DNA from: Bin25 sp026709415
Lineage (GTDB): Bacteria; Bacteroidota; Bacteroidia; Flavobacteriales; Flavobacteriaceae
Direction of reading: 5' to 3'
Assembly: GCA_965200045.1 (NCBI GenBank)
Contig: OZ241330.1
Span: 1,240,001 to 1,304,000 of the forward strand
DNA: 64,000 nt
Below, one piece after another: positions 18,364 to 28,209 of this stretch. The notes beneath the pieces were generated by a model, which saw only the letters and a program-made list of their open reading frames with translations, was not told the origin of the DNA and did no database searches. A program made the position numbers and the translations under genes. The first letter of the stretch is position 1. Each line of letters opens with the position of its first letter.

Positions 18364-19635
18364 ATCGTAACCGATATCCCTTCGAATGTATTTTCGATTA
18401 AAGCGGACGGATGCCATTCTTCTGTAGGATCTCTCTAGAGCTTGATGGTGATTGTTGCCCAAAGAAGTGACGGTTAAAACTCTTCCCCCGTTGGTTAAAA
18501 TGCGATCATTTTTCCCCATTTGAGTTCCTGCATGAAAAATAAATGTGTTCTTTGTTTGGGTCTCTTCTATCCCAGTAATGTGTTCTCCAGTAGTATAATT
18601 GGTAGGGTACCCTCCTGAGACAGCCATTACCGTTGCAGCCGACTGCGGATTGATATCCAACTGAATTTCTGAAAGAGTATTATTAGCTAAGGCTAGGAAA
18701 ATATCCATCAGGTCATTATTAATCCTTGGGATGACCACTTCAGCTTCTGGATCACCAAATCGTACATTGTATTCCATGACTTTAGGTTGTCCATTAACGT
18801 TGGTCAGTCCGATAAACAGTACCCCTCTGAAGCCTAGGTTTTCTTGTTTAATTCCATTGACGGTTGGTATGACAATTTCATTTTCTATTTTTTGATTTAT
18901 TTCTGGAGTAATGAATGGAACTGGAGAAACAGCTCCCATACCCCCCGTATTTAAACCGGAATCCTTTTCACCGATGCGCTTGTAATCTTTGGCAAAGGGC
19001 AATATGAGATAAGAATTTTGATCAATCAATACGAAACATGACATTTCAATCCCATTGAGATATTCCTCAATCACTACTGTTTTTGATGCCTTTCCAAATT
19101 GACCACCAAGCATTTCTTCTAAAGAGCTTTCAGCTTTTTTCTGATAATCTAAGATCATGACCCCTTTTCCAGCGGCCAAACCATCCGCTTTTAAAACATA
19201 AGGAGGATATTGGTTCTGTAAAAAAGCTCTTCCTTGATCGATGGTTTCTTTAGTGACACTGATGGATTTTGCAGTTGGAATATTATATTTTTTCATAAAA
19301 GCTTTCGCATAGGCTTTACTCGATTCGAGTATAGCCCCCTTTTTTGTGGGTCCAATAATCATCACCTTTTCAAGTGAAGATTCACTTTGAAAAAAGTCGA
19401 CAATCCCTTGCTCTAGTGGATTTTCTGGTCCCACAATAACCATTCCGATTTGATATTGAAGCACAATTTCTTTGATTTGGACAAAATCCGATGTGCTTAT
19501 TTCAAAACATTTTCCAATACTAGCGATTCCGACATTTCCAGGGATGGCGAATAGATCACGTACTCTAGAACTACGATTTAATTTCCATGCCAAAGCGTGT
19601 TCTCGAGCACCACCACCAATGATTAAAACGTTCAT
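18358..19635 (-). CDS. purD: Phosphoribosylamine-glycine ligase
   Basis: GAR synthetase, second step of de novo purine synthesis: joins glycine to 5-phosphoribosylamine with ATP. The 425-residue protein opens with MNVLIIGGGAREHALAWKL, the PurD N-terminal signature. It continues with PENPLEQGIVD, the ATP-grasp loop YVLKADGLAAGKGV (about residues 145-158) and FGDPEAEVV near residue 288, which binds Mg-ATP. Length is normal and no lesion is seen. It stands alone on its strand in this region, with the small DUF6341-like gene overlapping its 3' end. Confidence 0.97.
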   Translation of the reverse strand: MNVLIIGGGAREHALAWKLNRSSRVRDLFAIPGNVGIASIGKCFEISTSDFVQIKEIVLQYQIGMVIVGPENPLEQGIVDFFQSESSLEKVMIIGPTKKGAILESSKAYAKAFMKKYNIPTAKSISVTKETIDQGRAFLQNQYPPYVLKADGLAAGKGVMILDYQKKAESSLEEMLGGQFGKASKTVVIEEYLNGIEMSCFVLIDQNSYLILPFAKDYKRIGEKDSGLNTGGMGAVSPVPFITPEINQKIENEIVIPTVNGIKQENLGFRGVLFIGLTNVNGQPKVMEYNVRFGDPEAEVVIPRINNDLMDIFLALANNTLSEIQLDINPQSAATVMAVSGGYPTNYTTGEHITGIEETQTKNTFIFHAGTQMGKNDRILTNGGRVLTVTSLGNNHHQALERSYRRMASVRFNRKYIRRDIGYDL

Positions 19636-19679
19636 AATTCTTTTTCCACAAATTTATTGAAGCTGCGAAGTTTTAGAGA

Positions 19680-20627
19680 CTAAAATTTTGTTAAAAATTG
19701 ATCCACTTTATTTTTTAGCGACGCTTTGAATTTTAAGTGATTTGTTTTGACTTTTATTGAATTGAAGTCAAAATGAATTAAATCTTTACTGGAACAAACA
19801 TGAAAAAAATCTGAGAGACCCCTTAATCGACTTTGATGATTGATATGGTTTAACCCATCATCTAAAAATATCACGGGTGTGTTCATGGCTATGGCCGGTA
19901 AAGCCGTATGAATTCTAGAAGTAATGACCAATTCGGCTTGATTAATTTTTTTAAGATAATCTAAAGCCAGTTGTTTTGGATTTTCAGTTTTTAATCTTTC
20001 GATATTGATGATTTGAGATGCTTTTGTGATGGGAACATCGGTTTTATTTAATGCATGATTGAGCTTTTTTTTAGCTTTTTGGTATTTCCGATATTTTAAT
20101 GGAAACTTGATGATTTGTATCATCAAATCAATAGGATTACTCAAGGGTTTTATAATAGGCTTTAACCGATCTAAGGCACTGGCCACAAGAATTCCAGAAG
20201 AACTGGAATTTTCTAATTTAAAAAATGATTGCTCATAGGCTAGGGTCATGCATCCTGAAAAGTAGGTTTTCACACCAAATTTTTGTAGCAAATCTCGGGT
20301 ATAAAAATCGCGACAACCAATGGGTTCGAATTTTTTAAAATAGGCAATGGAATCAGGGTTAGTCAATGATTTCGAAGCTTTTGGCGTGATATGAAACGAA
20401 ATAAAAAGGGGGGTTATATCATTGGAGGGAGGCCAATGTTTGGGATTTTCTAAAAACCAACCATTGCAGATTAATCGAACTTTTGATCCCCTATACCCAT
20501 TCAATTGTTCTCTATCTATTTCTATGAAATCTATGTTCCACAGATACTTGAAAACTAGCGATTGAATCCAATCTCCTAAATTTTCAGAATGAGGATAAGC
20601 AATGATGGCTGTATCCATGGCGGTCAT
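19680..20627 (-). CDS. Polysaccharide pyruvyl transferase family protein
   Basis: A 315-residue protein of the polysaccharide pyruvyl transferase family, which adds ketal pyruvate to exported sugars. The family marks are the N-terminal HSENLGDWIQ, the central RDFYTRDLLQKFGV (about residues 115-128), TYFSGCMTLAYE, and the C-terminal VITSRIHTALPAIAMNTP (about 232-249), whose Arg-His pair is the usual conserved site. Its start overlaps the stop of the upstream glycosyltransferase gene (TAATG), so they form an operon. Acceptor sugar unknown. Confidence 0.85.
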   Translation of the reverse strand: MTAMDTAIIAYPHSENLGDWIQSLVFKYLWNIDFIEIDREQLNGYRGSKVRLICNGWFLENPKHWPPSNDITPLFISFHITPKASKSLTNPDSIAYFKKFEPIGCRDFYTRDLLQKFGVKTYFSGCMTLAYEQSFFKLENSSSSGILVASALDRLKPIIKPLSNPIDLMIQIIKFPLKYRKYQKAKKKLNHALNKTDVPITKASQIINIERLKTENPKQLALDYLKKINQAELVITSRIHTALPAIAMNTPVIFLDDGLNHINHQSRLRGLSDFFHVCSSKDLIHFDFNSIKVKTNHLKFKASLKNKVDQFLTKF

Positions 20628-21682
20628 TAAGATTGTAAAAAGGTATTAAAAGCATCAATACGTTTAGAAATAGGGTATTGCTTTATGATTCTCTTTCTGG
20701 CATCCGATCCTAAATTCATGTTAGCGGAATGAATGAACTCAACGGTTTTTTCAAGCGGTGCGGAGTCGTTAAACAAATATCCAGTTGAACCGATGATATC
20801 AGGCATTCCAAAAACACCTCTAGCTATTGGAATACACTCACAAAGCATGGCTTCACAAAGAACATTAGGTAATCCTTCATTGGAAGATCCTTGAAAATAG
20901 AATTTACTTTTTTGGTAATATTCTCTGAGTGTTTTTTCAGAACAACGTGGGTGATATTCAAGATTTTTGGGTTTAGGCGTTTTTAATGAATGGACTAAAT
21001 GTTGATTAATTCCAACAACAATAAATCGAAACTCTTTGAGCCGTTTAGCCAAGGATATAAACACATCAATCCCTTTAAGTTGGTAAGTTCGCTTATCTTC
21101 AATGATGCCAATGGTTAAAACAATAGATTCCTTTGGATTTCCACTGGGTTTCCAAAAATTCGAATCATACCCGGTAGGCACTTCAACGATGGGGGTTTTT
21201 AGATGAGGTAAAAAATATTTAATACCTGAGTTGATATGCGGTTGTTTATTGGCATAGGGACATCCAACGGCTAAACTTTTATGCACGACCCAAATGTTGG
21301 AACAGTGTCTATAACTCCATCGTGCTAATATTTGTCGCAAATTGGGTTTTAAAAATAACCCGTAACGGATCTTAGAATTGCTAATGGCGTCATATCCCCC
21401 TACGAGAATTAAACTTTTGACTGAAAACAACTTGGCCAACAAGATGAGAAAAAAACTATGGTAATCATTAAACCAAGAAATGACGCGTTTGGATTTAGCA
21501 ACAAACCATAAACACATAAACAATTCGATTATCCTACCTAAAAGAAACCCAACCCAATGTTTGCTGGGTTTTGTTTGAATCAGTCGTAAACGACAATCTA
21601 ATGAAGATAAAATTTCAATATCCCTTTGAACAAATGACCTTTTAATTCCTAACGCCATCGTAACCATCGGTTTTTTACTCAC
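20627..21682 (-). CDS. Glycosyltransferase family 4 (GT-B fold)
   Basis: A 351-residue retaining GT4-type glycosyltransferase. The C-terminal half has the nucleotide-sugar domain: VLTIGIIEDKRTYQLKG (about residues 180-196), then the E-x7-E type motif GSSNEGLPNVLCEAML (about 266-281). A short hydrophobic stretch near residues 50-60 (IIELFMCLWFVA) may contact the membrane. It overlaps the GH3-like gene by eight bases and the pyruvyltransferase gene by one, so the three genes are translated as a unit. It probably builds a cell-surface polysaccharide. Confidence 0.85.
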   Translation of the reverse strand: MSKKPMVTMALGIKRSFVQRDIEILSSLDCRLRLIQTKPSKHWVGFLLGRIIELFMCLWFVAKSKRVISWFNDYHSFFLILLAKLFSVKSLILVGGYDAISNSKIRYGLFLKPNLRQILARWSYRHCSNIWVVHKSLAVGCPYANKQPHINSGIKYFLPHLKTPIVEVPTGYDSNFWKPSGNPKESIVLTIGIIEDKRTYQLKGIDVFISLAKRLKEFRFIVVGINQHLVHSLKTPKPKNLEYHPRCSEKTLREYYQKSKFYFQGSSNEGLPNVLCEAMLCECIPIARGVFGMPDIIGSTGYLFNDSAPLEKTVEFIHSANMNLGSDARKRIIKQYPISKRIDAFNTFLQS

Positions 21683-23189
21683 CCTTCAATTGATCAGAAA
21701 TGATATAAGGCTTTAATCTTTGGACTAAATCTCGATTATTTGATAATCGTGGTACTTTATTTTGACCCCCTTGTTTCCCTATGGATTTCATATACTCACT
21801 GAACCCCCCAATGTCAATTGAGATGATTTCAAGAGGCCTAATAACTTTTCCAACCACCAAATCTCTATAGTAAATGTTTTTTGATTGAAGGGCTTGGTCA
21901 ATTAGATATTGGAATTGTTTCTTGTTTTGGGGCGACTTTTGAAATTCTATAAACCATTGATGTCGAGGCAAACCAGATGGAGGATTGACTTGAGGAGCTA
22001 CAGTAAATTCATTGACTTCAACAGAATGTTCATAGGTGTTTAAAGCTGAATTTAAAGCATATTCAACTTCCGAACCAATGACATGTTCACCAAAGGCAGA
22101 AATAAAGTGTTTTACTCGTCCAGTGACGATTATTCGGTAAGGTTGAATACTGGTAAACTGAACGGTATCACCAATATTGTAAGCCCAAAGTCCAGCATTT
22201 GATGATAATATGAGGACATAATCAATGTGCAATTCGACATCTTCAAGAGGGATTCGATTTGGGTTGGGATTATTGATTTCCTTTAATTTGACAAATTCAT
22301 AAAATAAGCCCCCGTTAACAAGCAGTAATAAATCACTTCGATGTTGATTGTCTTGATAAGCTATGAATCCCTCCGAGGCGGGATAGGTCTCGATGGAGTC
22401 AATTTTTTTACCTATCAAAGATTCCATACTTTGGCGATAGGGTTGGAAATTAACGCCACCATGGATAAAAAGTGAAAAATCTTTAAAGTGTTGTCCAATG
22501 GGTTTTTTTACCTTATCTATAATTCTTTCGAAATACATTTTAACCCACGGAGGAATCCCGGCAATGATGGTCATTCGTTCTGATAGGGTTTCCTCTACAA
22601 TTTTATCTACTTTTTCTTCCCAGTCTTCTATCGTATTAGTCTCCCAGCTAGGCATTCTATTTTTTTGAAGATATTGTGGTATGTGATGTGCCACGATACC
22701 AGAAAGTCTTCCAATAGCTAATCCATTTTTGTATTCAAGGGTTGGACTGCCTTGTAAAAAAATTTGCTTTCCGGTGACAAAATCGGTCTTCTTGGTTTGA
22801 TGTATATAATTCAAGATAGCATCTCTAGCGGCTTTGATATGGTAGGGGAGCGATGCTTTAGTTATGGGGATATATTTAATTCCTGATGTCGTTCCCGACG
22901 TTTTTGATAAATATTGGGGTTGACCTGGCCATAACACATTTTTTTGACCTGATAATATGGAATCTATATATGGTCTGATATCTTCATAAGTCGTTATGGG
23001 TATTAAGTGCTTAAAATCTTCATAGTTGTGAATCTTATGAAACTGGTGATCTTTTCCAAATTGAGTTTTTTTCCCTCTTTTAATTAGAGATTGAAAAACA
23101 TCATTTTGGGCATTAATCGGATTATCAATCCAATTTTTATTTCTACGCACTACCTGATGTGCGAAAATCTTTGCCAATAATCGTTTCAC
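21675..23189 (-). CDS. GH3-like acyl-adenylate-forming enzyme
   Basis: A 504-residue member of the GH3 auxin-responsive family, relatives of plant acyl-acid-amido synthetases that activate a carboxylate with ATP and join it to an amine. The phosphate-binding loop is LSKTSGTTSGIKYIPI (about residues 88-103), the second adenylate motif is TYPASEGFIAYQD (about 259-271), and WAYNIGDTVQF (about 327) follows. Bacterial copies are frequent in Bacteroidota and their substrates are not known. It is first in the operon with GT4 and the pyruvyltransferase, so a role in surface glycolipid or polysaccharide modification is possible. Intact. Confidence 0.88.
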   Translation of the reverse strand: MKRLLAKIFAHQVVRRNKNWIDNPINAQNDVFQSLIKRGKKTQFGKDHQFHKIHNYEDFKHLIPITTYEDIRPYIDSILSGQKNVLWPGQPQYLSKTSGTTSGIKYIPITKASLPYHIKAARDAILNYIHQTKKTDFVTGKQIFLQGSPTLEYKNGLAIGRLSGIVAHHIPQYLQKNRMPSWETNTIEDWEEKVDKIVEETLSERMTIIAGIPPWVKMYFERIIDKVKKPIGQHFKDFSLFIHGGVNFQPYRQSMESLIGKKIDSIETYPASEGFIAYQDNQHRSDLLLLVNGGLFYEFVKLKEINNPNPNRIPLEDVELHIDYVLILSSNAGLWAYNIGDTVQFTSIQPYRIIVTGRVKHFISAFGEHVIGSEVEYALNSALNTYEHSVEVNEFTVAPQVNPPSGLPRHQWFIEFQKSPQNKKQFQYLIDQALQSKNIYYRDLVVGKVIRPLEIISIDIGGFSEYMKSIGKQGGQNKVPRLSNNRDLVQRLKPYIISDQLKGE

Positions 23190-23456
23190 AATTTCGTTTT
23201 AACAAACAGAATTTGAATACAGCGTTTTACGTTCAATGATTGCCATCTAAAAACACTTGTCATGTCATTGATAATCAGTAGGAACATTTTATTTGAATGA
23301 TTCGGTTCAATTGGGAAGGGACTCGATAAATAATCACCAATGAAGTCCAGAATTTAAAAGTGATTTGTTTGAAATTTCTCAAACAATCATGAATGCCATT
23401 TAAAAATGAAAAGACCATGTGAAAGTAGTATCACGGAATCGAAATTCGCTTCAAGC

Positions 23457-24290
23457 TTAAAAAGCAAAAAAATTAGAAGGGTCAATCGGGTGGTTATCAA
23501 TCCACATTTCAAAATGTAGATGATGTCCAGTTGATAACTCTCCAGTATCTCCTCCAAAAGCTATGATTTCACCGGCCAATACTCGCTGACCTTGTTTTTT
23601 CTTCAATGAAGAGTTATGTTTAAAAACTGTCAAAAAATCATCGGCATGTTTTACTATGATGACAAATCCAGTTTCTAAAGTGTACTCCGAAAAGATAACC
23701 ATTCCATCGGCAACGGACACTATTGGACTGTATTGAGAAACAGCGATATCAATCCCATAATGATTATCACTTGGATTGTAATCTCCTGTGATGACCCCTT
23801 GTATTGGAGTAATTAAATCGTCCCCTATGCGAAATCCTGAATTTGGATTTAGTGGTGGTACTTCAATATCCCATGAATAATCTTCAATGACACCAGGAGA
23901 TAGAGAACTTGATTTTTTTTGTTCTACTGGAATATCTTCAAGGGGTGAATCTGCAATCACGTCATCAGACAAATTTTGAAATAATAAATTTCCAGTAAGC
24001 GTTCCTTCAATTTTGTTGATATACTGGGCCGTTTGAAGTTGAATGTATGTTAAAGAATCTATTTTTTGTTCCCAACTTTGGATTGTTTCGTTGACTTTTA
24101 TACCATATGATTCATTTAATGTTTGACTCATATTAGAAAATTCTATAATTACACCAACAAGCACAGCCAAAGTGAAAATAAGTGTGGATCGGATGATTTT
24201 AAATCGCCTTTTTAATTTATCTAAAGGATATTTTAATTTATCAGAGATGTAACTAATTTCAGGACCGTATATAGGATTTTTGTTAGTCAT
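23457..24290 (-). CDS. M23 family (LytM-like) membrane-anchored peptidase
   Basis: A 277-residue murein hydrolase-type protein. One N-terminal membrane segment (IIRSTLIFTLAVLVGVII, about residues 33-50) is followed by a periplasmic stalk with coiled-coil character. The C-terminal M23 domain (about 150-277) keeps the zinc ligands: HYGID (H and D) near residue 170 and GHHLHFEMW near 258. A full set of ligands suggests an active endopeptidase cutting peptidoglycan cross-links during growth or division. It reads away from the GH3-like gene with a 270-base gap. Confidence 0.92.
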   Translation of the reverse strand: MTNKNPIYGPEISYISDKLKYPLDKLKRRFKIIRSTLIFTLAVLVGVIIEFSNMSQTLNESYGIKVNETIQSWEQKIDSLTYIQLQTAQYINKIEGTLTGNLLFQNLSDDVIADSPLEDIPVEQKKSSSLSPGVIEDYSWDIEVPPLNPNSGFRIGDDLITPIQGVITGDYNPSDNHYGIDIAVSQYSPIVSVADGMVIFSEYTLETGFVIIVKHADDFLTVFKHNSSLKKKQGQRVLAGEIIAFGGDTGELSTGHHLHFEMWIDNHPIDPSNFFAF

Positions 24291-24589
24291 ATCGAATCAT
24301 TATGAAGTATTTACAGAGATCACAAAGTTAGCAAAGCCCAAAGTGAAACTTAGGTGCCGATCGATTTGTATACACATTGGTTGATGAATACACGCTATTG
24401 GTTCTACGTGCTACACCCCTGAACCAAAGCGCTCTGAAATATATTTTTTCTTTACTACATCTCTATTCGGTGTGGGAAATCGAGATTTCCCACGCTAGCC
24501 CCCAAAGGCCATGAAGATCTGATTTTTCAGACCGGTATAGAGATCTTGCTTATGATGCGTTCATCACCATGGCCTGTTGATTTTTCGAG

Positions 24590-24900
24590 CCATATCAAGA
24601 AATTCGAATAGTAGAGACATCTAAGACCTCTCTTCGCATGGGATCATTAAAACCTTCTATCAAGGTGTTCTGCGTGGTCTCCTCAGGTCGCCTATAAACT
24701 GAAGTGTATCTCATCTTTGGAATGATGTGAAATAAATTCAGGCCCATGGTCCACTGGGATGATTTGGGGTTTGCCACGCCATTCAATCAAGGCCTCTAAT
24801 TCTGGTATCACCCGTTTCAATTTCAATGACGCATTGATACGACATAATAATCTTTCTCGATGATGATTATCCATGACATGAATACCCGAAAGCTCTTGGC
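24590..24900 (-). pseudogene. IS3-family transposase remnant
   Basis: Two overlapping frames preserve the integrase core of an IS3 (IS51/IS407-type) transposase. One reads MDNHHRERLLCRINASL then LEALIEWRGKPQIIPVDHG-PEFIS, where the D and following E region match the DDE site. The other reads QNTLIEGFNDPMRREVLDV. Frameshifts and missing ends make it non-functional. Flanking bases from about 24360 to 25260 are probably debris of the same insertion; terminal repeats were not recognised. Confidence 0.75.
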
Positions 24901-25398
24901 ATGAGAGAGCGTATCATGCATGAAGTCGGCCCACTAGGTGATATGGCCATCTGCTGATAGCCCATGTGGGGTATTCTGCTTTTGGCTTCCCTCCGTCAAT
25001 GCCATCCTAGGGATACCTACAAGTGATCAATTCGTTGGTGGTTCTAGTTCGTTTTGGTCACCAAGAAATGCATTTTCTCTTCTTAGGGTAAGGCCCCGTT
25101 GAGTCTCGAATTGGGATCCTTGCTGGGTGGTCTACTAAAGGGGAAAGTATCGATGACGATATAGAAATCCAACAAATTGAAAGACAAAATAAACAACAAA
25201 GGCGTTACTAAATTCGAATACTTTCATCCCATTGAAAAGATAAGATCAACATGGAATCGTGTTGCAGTACCGGGTTGAAGTTGGCATCATTTTTTCACAC
25301 GCAATAAGTTGTCAATTAGTGTGTTGAAATGCTTTTTAACCTTTATACATCGCCAATAGAAATCCGCACGGTTGTCAAAAAAATTGATAAAAGCAAAC
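24901..25398. other. Non-coding debris between IS3 remnant and tRNA-Asp
   Basis: No intact frame. Fragments with coding-like composition near 24960-25200 probably belong to the decayed insertion, and the last 100 bases hold the tRNA promoter. Nothing else could be assigned. Confidence 0.45.
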
Positions 25399-25406
25399 TA
25401 TATTTG
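25399..25406 (+). promoter_or_regulatory. -7 box (TATATTTG) of tRNA-Asp
   Basis: Perfect TAnnTTTG consensus of the Bacteroidota primary sigma factor, ten bases before the first base of tRNA-Asp. TTG triplets lie 24 and 12 bases upstream, neither at the ideal spacing. Confidence 0.6.
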
Positions 25407-25415
25407 CCATCCCCT

Positions 25416-25489
25416 GGTCTGGTAGTTCAGTTGGTTAGAATACATGCCTGTCACGCATGGGGTCGCGGGTTCGAGTCCCGTCCAGACCG
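25416..25489 (+). tRNA. tRNA-Asp (anticodon GTC)
   Basis: A 74-base cloverleaf. Acceptor stem GGTCTGG pairs with CCAGACC, the anticodon loop is TGTCACG, the T arm contains GGTTCGAGTCC, and the discriminator is G. The CCA end is not encoded (CCT follows). It lies between IS debris and the polysaccharide locus. Confidence 0.97.
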
Positions 25490-25731
25490 CCTTTAAGAGT
25501 GTCGAATGAAGTCAGGTTTTGCCCCAACCTGTGTGAGGCGAGTTATTAGTTGGACTTGCTGAGATACTTTCAATTGACGATGAATTCTCTTTAATCAAGG
25601 AGATTTTATTAAAAGTAGATGACGGATAAGGATTTTTAGAATTCACACATCCATCACTTGGGTTTCCATTCCTCAGAATCTAACAACTTGAAAGAGATAT
25701 TTAAAATCAGTGGAGGATGAGGATTGATTTT

Positions 25732-27672
25732 CTATCTGGTATCATAATTTCTAATTTTAGGTCCAATTTTAGAAAGCGTTCCTATTAACCATTTTGGCCC
25801 AACTTCATCATATTCCAGAGGACGCTTAGTGTGGTAAGATTTTTCAAAATCAGATAAGTCGATATCTTCCACGCCAGGCAATAAATGCCCTTTAAATTTA
25901 ATAGGCACTAATTTCCCCTGACAAAGTTCAGAAATACTATATGGAAAAGTCGGTAAATTTTTAATTTTTAATGTCTTTCTTTCCACATGAGGATTCACAT
26001 AAAAACCGGCCTTATTTTTTGAAAGTGTTAGTGAATCTATGGTTTCTATGCCTGGAAAACCTTTGATAATTTCATTGGTCAATTCTGTTTTTTCAATAGA
26101 ACGAAGTTGCTCAGGCGTCATCAAATGCCATTGGGGGTTCATTTTATACCGCCTAGCCAAGTGGGCCCCAATCGAATAATTATCTTCCCAAGTATTCTCC
26201 GCAATCATTTCATCATATAAATATTTAAATTGATAACTCTCACCATTATTTGGATTGGTGTGAATAAAAGTATTCCCCTTAAAAGTATTTCCATACACGG
26301 TACTGTAAGCAAACTCTGAATTTCCAGTTTTCAACGCCTGTCTTCGATCATATTTACTTCTTAAATCCAGTGAGAATGCATCTGGAGCAAGCACCTCAAA
26401 AACATTATAGGCAATGATGCCATGGGCAAACGTATCATGCGCTGTGTCACGCCCATCACGACCAGATGTCATGGTAAGACCAGCCTTTTTATTAACTCTA
26501 AAATAATTGTCAACCACGGTATGCAACTGCCCCCAGCCTACAATTTTGCCAGTTACTGCTTCTGAAAAAGATGGATCTGACAAAAAGAAATTGTCAATAA
26601 TCACCTCTTGTATTCCAGCGCGTAAACTAAGCTGCCCTAAATCATTATAAAAAGTGTTGTTGTAGTACACATTCTGGCCAACCTTACTACAAATGCGTTC
26701 CGCGTCTCCGGAGCGTTGCCCTTCCACTAAATTGTTGTCAAAGATAACGCCTCCCCAAGCGCGATATTTCTTTCGATATTTTTCGGGGATTAAATTGGAT
26801 ACATCAGTCCATGTCTTAAAAGAATCGATGTACTTTTCATCGATTAGATTTGAGCTGGGTTTTGAAGTTTTATATTTTTCAAATTCAGTTATAAAATGAT
26901 TTAAACTCAAATCAAACTCGTCCCCATAGTGCCCCCATCTGGTAATAGAACCGCCATAAACACCAAAATAATTATGATCCAAACGAGCATACAACGGTTG
27001 CCCTGCATCAGCAATAGCATCGGGGTAATTTTTCAGAATATCAATATAATCATTATCTTTTTCAAAGAAAGCGGCGCGCCTACCATTATGTTTGAAAAAT
27101 AAATGACTAGGAAACGAATTATTGATAGCGATGAACTGCCCATCCTCAATTCTTTCATCACAAATAAAACTGCAATGATCTATTCTTAGGTGCTGAGGAA
27201 ATCCCTTGGGACCAAATTCAGAAGAAATATATCTTCCTCGTTTAACCTCCCGTGGATAAAAATTATGGATGGCACACTCTGTAATCCGGATATAATCTCC
27301 ATAGATAACAAAAATGTTGTATTGAGCAGGGTGGGTAATGGTATACAATTCATCAGTGGGTTGTCCATCCTTAAAGAATAACCCTTTTATAATCCAATGG
27401 CTTCCGTAAATGTAGAAGCCTGACTTGCCTGTAAATATGGCCTTCCCAGGATTTTTAGCTTCAATGATAATGGGGCGTTCTTTTTCCCCATCGTTTCTTA
27501 AATAAAAGACCCGATTTGAATAATTGCCATCTTCTAAAATAATACGGTCTCCAGCTTTTGCGAATGAAATAGTTGATTGTAATTCATCCACAGTGTTCAC
27601 GTAGATATTTTTGGCATTTAGTCGCAAGGCGAATAAAATCATCAACAGGATAGGCATATAATTTTTTATCAT
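25732..27672 (-). CDS. PL6-family polysaccharide lyase (alginate lyase/chondroitinase B type)
   Basis: A 646-residue secreted right-handed beta-helix lyase that cleaves uronic-acid polysaccharides by beta-elimination. The N-terminal signal peptide is PILLMILFALRLNA; NIYVNTVDELQSTIS and AGDRIILEDGNYSN, the usual first coils of PL6, follow. QLSLRAGIQEVIIDN (about residues 365-380) corresponds to the region with the catalytic Arg of chondroitinase B. The C-terminal 140 residues extend past the helix. It probably acts in the periplasm or at the surface. The neighbours deal with fucose and sulfate, so the substrate may be a mixed or sulfated algal polymer and not plain alginate; specificity cannot be read from sequence alone. 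Confidence 0.88.
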   Translation of the reverse strand: MIKNYMPILLMILFALRLNAKNIYVNTVDELQSTISFAKAGDRIILEDGNYSNRVFYLRNDGEKERPIIIEAKNPGKAIFTGKSGFYIYGSHWIIKGLFFKDGQPTDELYTITHPAQYNIFVIYGDYIRITECAIHNFYPREVKRGRYISSEFGPKGFPQHLRIDHCSFICDERIEDGQFIAINNSFPSHLFFKHNGRRAAFFEKDNDYIDILKNYPDAIADAGQPLYARLDHNYFGVYGGSITRWGHYGDEFDLSLNHFITEFEKYKTSKPSSNLIDEKYIDSFKTWTDVSNLIPEKYRKKYRAWGGVIFDNNLVEGQRSGDAERICSKVGQNVYYNNTFYNDLGQLSLRAGIQEVIIDNFFLSDPSFSEAVTGKIVGWGQLHTVVDNYFRVNKKAGLTMTSGRDGRDTAHDTFAHGIIAYNVFEVLAPDAFSLDLRSKYDRRQALKTGNSEFAYSTVYGNTFKGNTFIHTNPNNGESYQFKYLYDEMIAENTWEDNYSIGAHLARRYKMNPQWHLMTPEQLRSIEKTELTNEIIKGFPGIETIDSLTLSKNKAGFYVNPHVERKTLKIKNLPTFPYSISELCQGKLVPIKFKGHLLPGVEDIDLSDFEKSYHTKRPLEYDEVGPKWLIGTLSKIGPKIRNYDTR

Positions 27673-28209
27673 TGTTATTTTAATTCAGGGATTTATGTAT
27701 TTATCTTGAATAATTTTTTTAACTTTTGGATTCGATGGGGATTGGCTTTTGGGAATACTTATCTCATCCCTTGATTTTCCTTTGAGTGAAGTTCCTCCGG
27801 AACGCTGTTATAATTTGATGCCATGTTCAACCATCTAGTGCAACATGAGCTCATGTTGATTTAATCTTTTCCAAGGGACTAAGGTAATCCAATTGACGAA
27901 CGTTTCAGGGATTCATTTTATCGTCAATTGTTTGTCCCGGTTGATTCGCATCATCATCAATACTTTCTTCTATAATCAACCACCTTCTGAAGACTCCAGT
28001 TCGGGTCTTTACAGTTCCCCTTTCCTGAGATGCATGTGGTCTAGCATGAAAAGTACCGATGCCGAACGGCTGCTTGGTGAGATCATGTTTGCCAATGCCA
28101 GTCCATTATCAAAGCCCTTGTTGCCAATGAAAATGAGAAAAACTGTCAATAAAAGGATCCTTCGCTCGATATCCTTGGTTATCAAAAGCTGCGAAAAACT
28201 TTGGAAGAA
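27673..28209. other. Intergenic region with an unassigned frame (27893-28213)
   Basis: About 540 bases between the lyase and DUF1080 genes. A plus-strand frame of 106 codons is present, but its composition (runs such as QPPSEDSSSGLYSS) and its antiparallel overlap with the DUF1080 gene end give no support for a real protein. It may be debris of an insertion sequence; I recognise no family. Confidence 0.4.
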